Source of the DNA: a virus
DNA: 23,345 bases
Virus record (IMG/VR): IMGVR_UViG_3300017956_005733
Coordinates: 1 to 23,345 of that record
Strand: one strand, 5' to 3'
Shown here: positions 1 to 8,156 of the stretch, piece after piece
Numbering within the stretch: the first letter of the stretch is position 1
How the letters are laid out: every line of letters begins with the position of its first letter
Notes under the pieces: generated by a model
What the model was told of the DNA's origin: nothing
What the model saw: only the letters and a program-made list of their open reading frames with translations
Databases searched by the model: none
Translations under genes and position numbers: made by a program

Positions 1-567
1 AAAGATTGTTTAATACTTAATGCTGATTATTCTCCTATAGGTATTATTAATTGGCAAAAAGCAATTACTTGGTCATTTAAATATAAGTATAAAAAAAATC
101 AAGGCATAGAAATTATTGATTACTATAGTAATGAATATATTATTGGTGCTAATAGAAGATTTCCAATCCCAGCTGTCGCCAAAACCGTCCGATATTTCAA
201 GTTGCACAAAAGATACAATATAGTTTTTTCTCGCAAAAATTTATTCACTAGAGACAACTATACTTGTCAATATTGCGGTAATGTATTTTCTCATAATCAT
301 CTTACTTATGATCATGTAGTGCCTAAATCAAGATTTGTAGATACAAGATCCGCAACAAATTGGACCAATATTGTAACGGCTTGCTCTAAATGTAATAGAA
401 GAAAAGGAAATAAAACCCCTAAAGAGGCTAATATGACATTGATAAACGAGCCTCTTAAGCCGTCTTTCTCTATAAAATACTTGCCGTGGTATCAACATTT
501 GATTACTATAGGTAATGGCACAACTAATGAAAAATGGCAACAGTATATATCTGGCTATAATCTATGA
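1..567 (+). CDS. HNH endonuclease, 5' truncated by the window edge
   Basis: The reading frame is open from base 1, so the start lies upstream of the window; the TTG at 202 is internal. The visible 188 residues begin with LILNADYSPIGIINWQKA, the N-terminal segment typical of a phage/bacterial HNH nuclease family. The HNH core follows: C89-x2-C92, the D104-H105 pair in YDHVVPKS, and C128-x2-C131-N132. The Cys pairs should bind a structural zinc, and H105 and N132 belong to the beta-beta-alpha-metal active site. Its stop overlaps the next start (ATGA, 564-567). It could be a free-standing homing endonuclease or a packaging/recombination nuclease; the sequence does not decide. Confidence 0.88.
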   Translation, partial: KDCLILNADYSPIGIINWQKAITWSFKYKYKKNQGIEIIDYYSNEYIIGANRRFPIPAVAKTVRYFKLHKRYNIVFSRKNLFTRDNYTCQYCGNVFSHNHLTYDHVVPKSRFVDTRSATNWTNIVTACSKCNRRKGNKTPKEANMTLINEPLKPSFSIKYLPWYQHLITIGNGTTNEKWQQYISGYNL

Positions 568-956
568 AATTTAGCATTAAAAAACACACAGAAGATACAA
601 CATTCTATACTTTAAATGGCTTACATGATAATTACGATCCAGCAGGCTATCCTCTATTAGATGGGGATCAAAAAGACAAGGCTATGGCAAAGAAGGTCAA
701 GCAAAAGCTACCTGATCATTCCAAGCTTGTTGATCAATACGATTATTACATTAGAACATACACAGACAAAGAGCCTTTTAATCCAGTAGAAAAACTATCG
801 ATTAAATCCAAAAGAACAAATACATATATAGATTCTGTTTGTAAGTCAGAAACAATATTCACCAAAGTTCCACACTCTATTTTTAAACAGTATATCGATT
901 TTCTCAGAACAAAAAATGAAAGAATATTATCTTTTATACATAGAGAAATAAAGTAA
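564..956 (+). CDS. hypothetical protein, paralogue of the gene at 1273
   Basis: A 130-residue charged protein of unknown function. No catalytic motif, signal peptide or membrane segment is visible. Its last 70 residues (from YYIRTYTDKEP to the end) align by eye with the last 69 of the gene at 1273: a YY start, an (N/D)P-x3-LS motif, an F-x2-Y-x2-(F/Y)L-x-TKN motif and a final RE pair, about 17 identities in all. The two genes are therefore probably an ancient duplication flanking the zinc-ribbon gene at 956. It starts in an ATGA overlap with the HNH gene and ends in a TAATG overlap with the next gene, so translation is probably coupled. Confidence 0.75.
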   Translation: MKFSIKKHTEDTTFYTLNGLHDNYDPAGYPLLDGDQKDKAMAKKVKQKLPDHSKLVDQYDYYIRTYTDKEPFNPVEKLSIKSKRTNTYIDSVCKSETIFTKVPHSIFKQYIDFLRTKNERILSFIHREIK

Positions 957-1276
957 TGCCAGAGTACACTTACATTTGTGATCATTGCGGACTGAAAACA
1001 GAAATATTTTTTAGCCTTAAAGACTATAAGGATACTATAGAGTGCTCATGTGCTTCTATGATGAGAAGATCATATCAGGATGATCTGGGAGGATTAACCA
1101 ACTCAATCATTAAAACTGACGATGAATTAAATACTATAGGTGATTTAGCTAATAGAAATAGAGACAGAATGAGTAACGATGAGAAAGCCCACTTACACAA
1201 AAAACATAATGCATATAAAGATGATTACACAGGATTTAAACTACCTAACGGTATGACTTCAATGAGGCAAAAATGA
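956..1276 (+). CDS. FmdB-type zinc-ribbon protein
   Basis: A 106-residue protein opening with MPEYTYICDHCGLKTEIFFS, which matches the start of the FmdB/CxxC_CxxC_SSSS zinc-ribbon family. Metal ligands are probably C8, C11, C30 and C32; the second pair is C-x-C rather than the usual C-x2-C. After residue 35 the protein is polar and rich in Asn, Asp and Lys, with no recognisable domain. Family members are small, poorly characterised proteins, some proposed as regulators; no function is claimed here. It is joined by a 1-nt TAATG overlap upstream and an ATGA overlap downstream, and lies between two paralogous genes. Confidence 0.75.
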   Translation: MPEYTYICDHCGLKTEIFFSLKDYKDTIECSCASMMRRSYQDDLGGLTNSIIKTDDELNTIGDLANRNRDRMSNDEKAHLHKKHNAYKDDYTGFKLPNGMTSMRQK

Positions 1277-1650
1277 CATTTCATACAATAAAGATTAGCA
1301 AAGACACGATTAAGGAAAACAGTACATTATATTTTTGTGCTGAACAAGATAGTGAATTTATAGATGAGAACAACAACTATAGATGTTCAACAGACACGAA
1401 CTCTGTGGCAAAACAAACCCACCTACATAACACTGTTTTATATTATGTAAAAGTGTCGAATTATGGTAAATTGCTCGATCCGTACTCTCAACTATCGGTT
1501 TCAGAAGAGTTTACTCATGCAAAAAAAAGATTAATTAAAGAATCGTATCAATTTAAAACTACCAACATGATTGTTTTTGATATGTATAAAAAATACCTAC
1601 AAACTAAAAATACCAAATGGCTTCTGCAAGCTGAAAGAGAGATGATTTAA
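1273..1650 (+). CDS. hypothetical protein, paralogue of the gene at 564
   Basis: A 125-residue protein of unknown function. The C-terminal 69 residues (from YYVKVSNYGKLLDP) share motif order and spacing with the gene at 564, including (N/D)P-x3-LS, F-x2-Y-x2-(F/Y)L-x-TKN and a terminal RE-x-I/M. The N-terminal halves are much less alike. No enzymatic motif is visible. It begins in an ATGA overlap with the zinc-ribbon gene and ends in a TAATG overlap with the next gene. A small structural or nucleic-acid-associated protein is possible, but nothing in the sequence proves it. Confidence 0.72.
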   Translation: MTFHTIKISKDTIKENSTLYFCAEQDSEFIDENNNYRCSTDTNSVAKQTHLHNTVLYYVKVSNYGKLLDPYSQLSVSEEFTHAKKRLIKESYQFKTTNMIVFDMYKKYLQTKNTKWLLQAEREMI

Positions 1651-1955
1651 TGCCTAAGATTAGTAAAGCACAGACATATGCTGTTGAATATCTGTATACT
1701 TCAGGAAAAAATATTGATTTTATTTGTGAGGATTTAAACTTATCTAAAAAACAAATAGAAACTATTATACAAGATAAAAATCTTACAACACAAATCAGTA
1801 ATGCAAACACAGAAACAATTAATGAAAATAAACAAAGTTCTAACAATGCTAGAATTATGACCAAAAATGATTCTATGCTTGCTGATAATTTAAGGAAAAA
1901 AACCCAACCGACCACTGTTAATCATTCTCACATTTTTAGACCAAAGAATAAATAA
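1650..1955 (+). CDS. small HTH-like protein
   Basis: A 101-residue protein. Residues about 6-40 (AQTYAVEYLYTSGKNIDFIC, then EDLNLSKKQIETII) fit a helix-turn-helix of the kind found in small terminase-like or transcription factors: a helix, a turn, then a recognition-like helix starting at LSKKQIE. The remaining 60 residues are polar, low in complexity and probably disordered. It may bind DNA and regulate phage genes, but no operator or homologue can be named. It is joined to both neighbours by TAATG overlaps. Confidence 0.65.
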   Translation: MPKISKAQTYAVEYLYTSGKNIDFICEDLNLSKKQIETIIQDKNLTTQISNANTETINENKQSSNNARIMTKNDSMLADNLRKKTQPTTVNHSHIFRPKNK

Positions 1956-2299
1956 TGGATATAGAAAAACTCAAAAAAAATCCAGAACAGGTTAAAGAGC
2001 TAATATCTTTACTGTCTTCATTACTTGATGTAACCGAAGATGGATCAAACAATAGTTCTAACACAAAACCATCTAGAACAAATAAATTTTTACAAATGTC
2101 AGAGTTCAAGATGCATAAAGAAGATGCAGACATTGATAAAAAACTTCATGAAAATGTAGCGCCAATAGAGAGAAGCAGAGAATTTGAACCTGTTCAAGTA
2201 ACGTGTAGAATATGTGGCAAAAAAGAAAAAGTTAGTCCAAGTTTAGTGAGTTCATATGACAGATACAAATGCAACAGATGCTCCGGATCATCAGGATGA
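1955..2299 (+). CDS. C-terminal zinc-ribbon protein
   Basis: A 114-residue protein with a short leucine-rich N-terminal helix (MDIEKLKKNPEQVKELISLL), a Ser/Asn-rich linker, and a C-terminal zinc ribbon made of CRICGKKEKV followed by YKCNRC (two C-x2-C knuckles about 19 residues apart). The ribbon ends five residues before the stop. It probably works through protein or nucleic-acid contacts. The function is unknown; its place just upstream of the recombination genes suggests a replication-associated accessory role. The last 44 bases overlap the next gene in another frame. Confidence 0.68.
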   Translation: MDIEKLKKNPEQVKELISLLSSLLDVTEDGSNNSSNTKPSRTNKFLQMSEFKMHKEDADIDKKLHENVAPIERSREFEPVQVTCRICGKKEKVSPSLVSSYDRYKCNRCSGSSG

Positions 2300-2663
2300 T
2301 AATCAAAAATATATTACTGATGAAGAACATATTGCTAATATCTTAGAAGAATTGCGTAAAAGCAATTACAACTTTGATCAAGGGCAATATGCCGATTTCT
2401 TTAATAAGGATTCAGGAAATCAGGAAAGAGGCGTTCCAGATAAAGAAAATTGTCTCCACGAGATAATCATTACTGTACAATATCAAGTAATAGCAACAGA
2501 TCATAAGAAAAAAGAGTTGGGTTGTGTCGAAGCGATAGACGACAGATACATCATCCCTGTTGCTGTAGCAGAAGACTATAAGCCTTTTATAGACAAGTTT
2601 AAAGAGCATTTGAATAAATCTTTAGCAGAAGCGGCTAAAGACGTTGATTTACCAAAGCAATGA
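2256..2663 (+). CDS. acidic hypothetical protein
   Basis: A 135-residue protein with an acidic first half (many Asp, Glu and Asn) and a more ordered second half, with strand-like segments around HEIIITVQYQVIA and RYIIPVAVA and a C-terminal helix. No motif is recognised. The ATG at 2256 is the only in-frame Met near the front and gives an unusually long 44-nt overlap with the preceding gene; an undetected alternative start further in would shorten this. It ends in an ATGA overlap with the gene at 2660. Confidence 0.62.
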   Translation: MTDTNATDAPDHQDDNQKYITDEEHIANILEELRKSNYNFDQGQYADFFNKDSGNQERGVPDKENCLHEIIITVQYQVIATDHKKKELGCVEAIDDRYIIPVAVAEDYKPFIDKFKEHLNKSLAEAAKDVDLPKQ

Positions 2664-3076
2664 AATACAATTCTAAATATTCACAATCTCAAGTAACTGC
2701 TGCTCAGTACGTTACAGAAATAGTGTGTGAACACAAAGCGGTTAAAGATAAAAAGGATCTTTATTATCGTTTTTGGCTGAATAAGGAATGGTCTAGATTT
2801 TTCCGTAATCAAATAGCCACAGCCAACAAACTGATTAGCAAGTATGGAGAGAAGCCTGTCATTCGAGCTTTGAATGACTACAGAGCACAAAAGATTTTTT
2901 CCTTGAGAGCACCTCATCTGATACAGATTATAGAAGAGAAAGTTCTTGAGGTGGAGAAGGAAAATCAGACTTTAACTAAAAAATTGGTAAGAAATGCGGT
3001 CAACACTTATAGAAAACACAATAATAAAAGTAGTATTTTAGATAAACTAGAGGATATAGACAATGACGAAAATTAA
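2660..3076 (+). CDS. hypothetical helical protein upstream of recA
   Basis: A 138-residue, Lys-rich, mostly alpha-helical protein. The central part contains LYYRFWLNKEWSRFFRNQI, then ANKLISKYGEKPVIRALNDY and KIFSLRAPHLIQIIEEKV. From memory, a similar arrangement (an FW...W segment, an A-x2-L-x3-Y helix and an S-L-x-A-P motif) precedes recA in other phages, but I cannot name the family. The position, overlapping the recombinase start by 14 nt, suggests a protein that works with the recombinase or helicase. No catalytic residues are evident. Confidence 0.65.
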   Translation: MKYNSKYSQSQVTAAQYVTEIVCEHKAVKDKKDLYYRFWLNKEWSRFFRNQIATANKLISKYGEKPVIRALNDYRAQKIFSLRAPHLIQIIEEKVLEVEKENQTLTKKLVRNAVNTYRKHNNKSSILDKLEDIDNDEN

Positions 3077-4082
3077 AGACGATGTTAATAAAAAGTTTGG
3101 CGACGGCATTGTTGTATCGGGCAATTCTGTAGTAGACAGAGAGCAGATTGTGATTCCTGTAAGTCCTTCGCTAGATATTGTTTTAGGAGGTGGTATCCCG
3201 GAAGGAAGTTTTATAGTATTTACGGGACAACCTAAATGCGGCAAGACTACCACATCGCTAGACTTTGCTGCCACAGCGCAAAAGCCAGAATACGCTCACG
3301 GAAGTTTTGCTAAGGGCAGACAAGTGTATTACCTGAACATAGAAGGTAGATTAAAGAAGAGAGACATTCAAGGGATACCTAATTTAGACTTAGACAGATT
3401 TAATATTATAGGTTCTCAAACTGGCAAAATTTTGCATGCAGAAGAATATCTTCAAATTGCAGAAAGAATTATCAATGAGGAACCTGGCTCTATAGTTATC
3501 ATAGACTCATATTCTGCTTTATGTACGGAAGCTGAGATTACTTCCGGTATGGATAAAATGCAAAGAGCTGATGGTGCAAAATTATTGGCTAAGTTTTGCA
3601 GAAAAGTGGCGAATGTTATTCCTGTTAATCAAAATATAGTGATCGGTATTACGCATTTAATGGGTAATCCTGGATATGGTAATGTAGAATGGAAAGAAAA
3701 AAGCGGACAAGCTATTGCTTATCAAACAGATATCAAAATTAGAGCAGAATATTTTAAGGCTTGGTCGATTGGAAAAGAAGACGATAAAAACCAGATAGGT
3801 CAAGAGGTGGTTTGGAAAGTGTTGTGCTCGGCTCTTGGTCCGCCTGGGGGTAGTATTAGTAGTTTTATTAGGTATGGCACGGGGATAGATAAAAATGCCG
3901 AACTATTTAAGTTAGCAGTAGATTTGGGTTTAATTTCTAAGGGGGGCGCTTGGTACACATACTCTTCTGTTGAAGATAAACCAAAATTTCAAGGCATGGA
4001 AAAAGCAATAGATTATCTATCTGGAAATCCTGAGCTTTATGATTCTCTTTGGCAAGAAGTAAAAACAACTATGGGCATTTAG
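3063..4082 (+). CDS. recA: RecA/UvsX-type recombinase
   Basis: A 339-residue ATP-dependent strand-exchange protein. The Walker A motif is GQPKCGKTT (residues 55-63). The catalytic Glu is probably E94 in NIEGRL, and Walker B is SIVIIDS. After the fourth core strand, GITHLMGNPGYG carries H198 where E. coli RecA has the allosteric Gln194 and T4 UvsX has His195; E94 likewise falls close to UvsX Glu92. This marks it as UvsX-like in its ATP switch. It should form filaments on single-stranded DNA for recombination-dependent replication and repair. Neighbours downstream are a nuclease, a UvsY-like candidate and the helicase. Only the core and a short C-terminal segment are present. Confidence 0.93.
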   Translation: MTKIKDDVNKKFGDGIVVSGNSVVDREQIVIPVSPSLDIVLGGGIPEGSFIVFTGQPKCGKTTTSLDFAATAQKPEYAHGSFAKGRQVYYLNIEGRLKKRDIQGIPNLDLDRFNIIGSQTGKILHAEEYLQIAERIINEEPGSIVIIDSYSALCTEAEITSGMDKMQRADGAKLLAKFCRKVANVIPVNQNIVIGITHLMGNPGYGNVEWKEKSGQAIAYQTDIKIRAEYFKAWSIGKEDDKNQIGQEVVWKVLCSALGPPGGSISSFIRYGTGIDKNAELFKLAVDLGLISKGGAWYTYSSVEDKPKFQGMEKAIDYLSGNPELYDSLWQEVKTTMGI

Positions 4083-4083
4083 T

Positions 4084-4494
4084 ATGCAAATTGTAGATTT
4101 AGACGGCAATACTCAAAATTGGTCATTAACTGGACATATCGCAAAAGGTCAGATGAAAAATAAATCTGATCTGCATCTCAAAGCTCGTCAATTAATTAAA
4201 GATACTTTTCCTACCATGCAGATACTGGAGGAAGTCGGCATACCTTTAAGATATGGTACTACTTTATTTTTAGATTTTTATGTACCATTACTAAAATTGT
4301 GTATTGAAGTAAATGGTGAGCAACACTATAAGTTCATTCCATTTTTTCATGGCACACAGTTAAATTTTATGAAACATAAAAGAAGGGATAGGGAAAAAAG
4401 GGATTGGTGCGATATCAATGATATCAAAATTATTGACTTGCCTTATGACGAATCTGTGGTACAATGGGGTGAAAGGCTGAACATACATGAGTAA
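4084..4494 (+). CDS. Vsr/DUF559-like PD-(D/E)XK nuclease
   Basis: A 136-residue protein with the compact fold signature of Vsr-like nucleases: the strand LFLDFYVP with D64, then CIEVNGEQHY with E75, E79 and H81, and a helix with D102 (KRRDREKRDW) followed by the last strand IKIIDLPYDE. It lacks an added DNA-binding domain and sits between the recombinase and the UvsY-like gene, so it is more likely a resident recombination or repair nuclease than a mobile one. Substrate (nick, branch or mismatch) cannot be read from sequence. One base separates it from recA, and it overlaps the next gene by 8 nt. Confidence 0.75.
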   Translation: MQIVDLDGNTQNWSLTGHIAKGQMKNKSDLHLKARQLIKDTFPTMQILEEVGIPLRYGTTLFLDFYVPLLKLCIEVNGEQHYKFIPFFHGTQLNFMKHKRRDREKRDWCDINDIKIIDLPYDESVVQWGERLNIHE

Positions 4495-4978
4495 AACTTC
4501 CAAAGAACAAGTAGAATATTGGGATAAAATTCTTGATGAATACGAGTCAAGCGTCGGATTACCGAAGTATAGTAGAGACGCTTTGCCTGAACAGGAACTC
4601 AACACTTATCTTACAATGAACAGGGACGATCTAGAAAAATTAACACCTCCCGATTGTGGACAAATAGCATATAGACTATCTCAATTTGTTTTCCATCTGC
4701 AAAGAACTATTAATAGAGAAATAGCTCGATACAACTGGGCTGAAGAAGAAATTAAAATAACTATAGCCGACGAAATCAATAATTATAAAGGATATGGCTA
4801 CGTAGAAAAATCCCTACAAGCTATTAAACATAACGAAAAAGCATACGCTCTGAATCAAATAAAAAAATATGCGAAACAAAGAAATGACAGACTATCTTAT
4901 ATGGCAAATAGTTTAAAAAATTTATCTGACGTTCTTGTTTCTATACAAAAAACTAAGTCAAACCCCAATCTAGGATAA
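4487..4978 (+). CDS. UvsY-like recombination mediator candidate
   Basis: A 163-residue, almost wholly helical, Lys/Glu-rich protein. The middle reads GQIAYRLSQFVFHLQRTINR and then YNWAEEEIKITIADEINNYK, a pattern I associate with UvsY-family proteins of phages, which load UvsX onto SSB-coated single-stranded DNA. It is slightly longer than T4 UvsY (137 residues). The context supports the call: recombinase and nuclease genes lie directly upstream and the replicative helicase directly downstream. The identification rests on weak sequence resemblance plus position; other helical replication factors remain possible. Confidence 0.5.
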   Translation: MSKTSKEQVEYWDKILDEYESSVGLPKYSRDALPEQELNTYLTMNRDDLEKLTPPDCGQIAYRLSQFVFHLQRTINREIARYNWAEEEIKITIADEINNYKGYGYVEKSLQAIKHNEKAYALNQIKKYAKQRNDRLSYMANSLKNLSDVLVSIQKTKSNPNLG

Positions 4979-4980
4979 AT

Positions 4981-6435
4981 ATGTTATCAGATCCTGCCGC
5001 AGAACGAGCTGTTTTAGCTGGTATTATTACTTATGGTGAAAATGTTTATTTGGATGTTTCTGATATTGTTTCGGAAAATAGTTTTACTATATCAACCAAT
5101 AGTATTATATATAAGTGTATAAAGCAAATTTATGAAGAGTCTGATACAAAAACCATAGATGTTCCATCAATATATTCTGCCGCAAAGCAATTAGGTTGCG
5201 ATACCGTACTTGCTGGCAAAAGCGAAAGCGAGCATTTAAAATCTCTTATAGATTTTCCTGTAGAGTCAGAAAATCTGAGAAAGTTTGCTGCTACTCTTAA
5301 AAAATTAGAAATAGCAAGAACTCTTAAAAGAAAACTAGAACTTGCTGGTAAGAAGATAGGAGATCTTACAGGTACAGAAAGTGTTGGTAAAATTTTAGCT
5401 ATAGCAGAAGATACGGTGTTTGATTTTGGATCCTCTGTTTCTGATGCTGAAAATCAGCCAATACATATCGGAGATACTGTTGATGAACACATCGATTATT
5501 TAATCAGCAATCCTGTTACCAATGTCGGTATCTCAACCGGCTTTCCAATCTATGATCAATCTATAGGAGGAGGCTTGAGAAGAGGTACGGTTAATGTTAT
5601 TGCAGCAAGACCAAAAACCGGTAAAACTTTGCTGTCTGATAATATGGGTTTTCATATAGCTTCGAAATTACAAATCCCTGTTTTGAATCTAGATACAGAA
5701 ATGTCCCATGAAGACCATATACATAGAATTTTAGCCATGATTTCATCAATAGAAATTAATAAAATTGAGACCGGAAAATTTGCTAATAGCGAAATGCAAA
5801 AGACTAAGATTCTAGAAGCAGCCAAACAACTCAAAGAATCTAAACTTTATTATAAATCTATTTCTGGCAAACCGTTTGATGAGCAGTTGTCTGTTATAAA
5901 AAGATGGCTTGTAAAAGATGTGGGTCTCAATTCAGATGGAACTGCTAAAGACTGCGTGATATTTTATGATTATTTGAAACTTATGGATAGCCAGGGCATT
6001 TCTCAAGACATGAAAGAATATCAAGTGCTCGGTTTCATGATGACATCTTTGCATAACTTAGCAAATAAATATAAAGTACCGATTGTTTCTTTTATACAAT
6101 TAAACAGAGATGGTATCACGAAAGAATCAACAGATACAGCCAGCGGCTCGGATAGAATCATATGGTTATGTAGTAATTTTACAATATTCAAAAGAAAATC
6201 TGATGAAGAAATTGCAGAAGATGGACCAGAAGCTGGAAATAGAAAACTAATTCCAGTGATTAGTAGACATGGTGGAGGATTGGATGACAATGACTATATC
6301 AATTGTCATATGGAAGGTTGGTGTGCAAAAATTACTGAAGGTAATACTAAATTAGAAATTAAGAACAATATTTCCTCTAAAAATGATGGGTTTATAATCA
6401 ATGAACAGTCTGATGAAACAATCGACTTCGTATAG
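4981..6435 (+). CDS. dnaB: Replicative DNA helicase, DnaB family
   Basis: A 484-residue hexameric 5'-3' helicase. The N-terminal domain begins MLSDPAAERAVLAGIITYG, the usual DnaB start. The RecA-like motor domain follows from about residue 180: INVIAARPKTGKT-type Walker A with K215, then DTEMS, Walker B-like CVIFYDYL with D330, and SFIQLNRD holding the sensor Gln. Near the C-terminus, PVISRHGGGLDD stands where bacterial DnaB has an arginine-finger K-x-R-x-G segment, so this phage has an altered version. No intein is seen. It unwinds DNA at the fork with the primase encoded next, whose start lies 35 nt inside this gene. Confidence 0.95.
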   Translation: MLSDPAAERAVLAGIITYGENVYLDVSDIVSENSFTISTNSIIYKCIKQIYEESDTKTIDVPSIYSAAKQLGCDTVLAGKSESEHLKSLIDFPVESENLRKFAATLKKLEIARTLKRKLELAGKKIGDLTGTESVGKILAIAEDTVFDFGSSVSDAENQPIHIGDTVDEHIDYLISNPVTNVGISTGFPIYDQSIGGGLRRGTVNVIAARPKTGKTLLSDNMGFHIASKLQIPVLNLDTEMSHEDHIHRILAMISSIEINKIETGKFANSEMQKTKILEAAKQLKESKLYYKSISGKPFDEQLSVIKRWLVKDVGLNSDGTAKDCVIFYDYLKLMDSQGISQDMKEYQVLGFMMTSLHNLANKYKVPIVSFIQLNRDGITKESTDTASGSDRIIWLCSNFTIFKRKSDEEIAEDGPEAGNRKLIPVISRHGGGLDDNDYINCHMEGWCAKITEGNTKLEIKNNISSKNDGFIINEQSDETIDFV

Positions 6436-7564
6436 TCAAACGCAACTTAAAAATTTGTGCGACCTAGCTTGTGATGATATTGAAAAATTATTGGAAGTGC
6501 TGGGCGTTGAAGATTACAGAATGACAGATAAGATGGTGCTTTGTAGATGCCCCATTCACGAAGGAGACAATCACTCAGCCTTAAATCTTTATTATACAGG
6601 AGATATGTATAGGGGTAATTGGAAATGCAGAACACACAACTGTGAAGAAGTATTCAAATCTTCTATCATTGGTTTTGTTAGAGGTGTGTTATCTAGACAA
6701 CAGTATGAATGGTCGGAATCTGGAGATAAAACAGTATCGTTTAAACAAGCCGTAGAATTTATCCTTAAATTTTTAAATAAAGACCTCGATAGCATTAATA
6801 CAACAAAGTCAAGTAGTGTGGACAACTTTGTATATATAGCTAAGAATTTTAGCAAAAATACGCAATCCGAACAAATGAAATTAGACCCGCAGCAAGTTAA
6901 GCGGTCATTGCATATACCTGCTCAATACTACCTAGATAGAGGCTATTCTAGGGAAGTATTAGAAAAATATAGTGTCGGCCTATGTGACAACCCCAAGAAA
7001 CCATTTTATAATAGAGTAGTAGTCCCAGTATATTCAACAGATGGAATGTATGTTACCGGATGCACAGGTAGAAGCATACATTCACAATGTTCTAGTTGTA
7101 AATCTTACCACCATCCAAACAAACAATGCCCAGAACCCAACAAAAGATGGATTTACTCAAAATGGAAGCACAATCAGAATTTTCAATCACAAAACAATTT
7201 ATACAACTTTTCTTTTGCCAAACCTTATATCAAGGATACAAAAACAATAATTTTAGTTGAAAGCCCAGGAAATGTGTGGAGGCTCGAAGAAGCTGGCTTG
7301 CATAACAGCGTTGGTTTATTTGGCTCTTCTTTGAGTAACTATCAGAAACTCTTGATAGATTCTTCTGGAGCTATGAACATTGTGGTATTAACGGACAATG
7401 ATGAAGCTGGTCATAAGGCATATCAACAAATTCAAGAAAAGTGTAAGGACATATATCGCATATATAGACCGGAGTTTGATGCTCCTGATATTGGAGAAAT
7501 GAAAATAACAGATATACAAAATATAATCTTACCTCAATTAGAAAAAATTTATGAGCAATACTAA
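6401..7564 (+). CDS. dnaG: DNA primase with CHC2 zinc domain and TOPRIM
   Basis: A 387-residue primase. The zinc-binding domain has C50-P-I-H53 and C76-x4-C81. The TOPRIM domain has the catalytic E287 in ILVESPGN, a GLFGSSLS loop and the metal-binding D332-N-D334 followed by EAGHKA. Between them is an extra Cys/His cluster (QCSSCKSYHHPNKQC) that may hold a second zinc. It makes RNA primers for the polymerase encoded downstream. It is shorter than bacterial DnaG because it lacks a C-terminal helicase-binding domain. The start may be ATG 6401 or ATG 6413; both lie inside dnaB and neither has a clear ribosome binding site. Confidence 0.9.
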   Translation: MNSLMKQSTSYSQTQLKNLCDLACDDIEKLLEVLGVEDYRMTDKMVLCRCPIHEGDNHSALNLYYTGDMYRGNWKCRTHNCEEVFKSSIIGFVRGVLSRQQYEWSESGDKTVSFKQAVEFILKFLNKDLDSINTTKSSSVDNFVYIAKNFSKNTQSEQMKLDPQQVKRSLHIPAQYYLDRGYSREVLEKYSVGLCDNPKKPFYNRVVVPVYSTDGMYVTGCTGRSIHSQCSSCKSYHHPNKQCPEPNKRWIYSKWKHNQNFQSQNNLYNFSFAKPYIKDTKTIILVESPGNVWRLEEAGLHNSVGLFGSSLSNYQKLLIDSSGAMNIVVLTDNDEAGHKAYQQIQEKCKDIYRIYRPEFDAPDIGEMKITDIQNIILPQLEKIYEQY

Positions 7565-8156
7565 TACAACTATCATAGCGATTGCTGGTCGTAAACAATC
7601 TGGTAAAACTAGCGCATGTGAATTTATAGCCAATATCTATGCGCAAACTATGAGAAAAAATTCTGCCATATATAATTTTGCTGATCCTTTAAAGCAAATG
7701 TGCATAGATATATTAGGCTTAACTTATGAACAATGCTACGGTTCTGATGAACAAAAAAATCAGTTTGTTAGTTGTGTTTGGCCAGATAATCAAAAACCTA
7801 TGAGCGCTAGAGAGGTAATGCAATATGTCGGCACTAATGTGTTCAGAAAAATGCAAAACAACGTTTGGGCTGATGCTACCATTCGAAAAATACAAGACGA
7901 AAATCTTCCTTTAGCTTTAATAGCAGATTGTCGTTTCCCGAATGAGGTCGAAGCCGTTAAAAGTGTTGGTGGTTTAGTTTTTAAATTGAATAGAAATTTA
8001 TATGATTCTCAACACGAAAGTGAAACAGCTCTTGATGAGGATAACTACGACTACTCCAATTTTGATTTGGTAATAAATAATACAGACATGCAAATAGGAC
8101 GTAAAAACGAACTTATATATGATTTTCTCACAACAAAAGGAATAGTCCAATTATAA
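7551..8156 (+). CDS. Deoxynucleoside monophosphate kinase (T4 gp1-like)
   Basis: A 201-residue P-loop kinase that phosphorylates dNMPs to dNDPs for phage DNA synthesis. The ATP-binding loop is GRKQSGKT (residues 13-20). Other landmarks of the T4 gene 1 family are NFADPLKQMCIDILGL, SAREVMQYVGTNVFRKM, VWADATI, ADCRFPNEVEAVKSVGG and HESETALD. It overlaps the primase by 14 nt. Its TAA stop (8154-8156) shares its last base with the proposed ATT start of the next gene. The length is a little below that of T4 gp1 (241 residues). Confidence 0.88.
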   Translation: MSNTNTTIIAIAGRKQSGKTSACEFIANIYAQTMRKNSAIYNFADPLKQMCIDILGLTYEQCYGSDEQKNQFVSCVWPDNQKPMSAREVMQYVGTNVFRKMQNNVWADATIRKIQDENLPLALIADCRFPNEVEAVKSVGGLVFKLNRNLYDSQHESETALDEDNYDYSNFDLVINNTDMQIGRKNELIYDFLTTKGIVQL

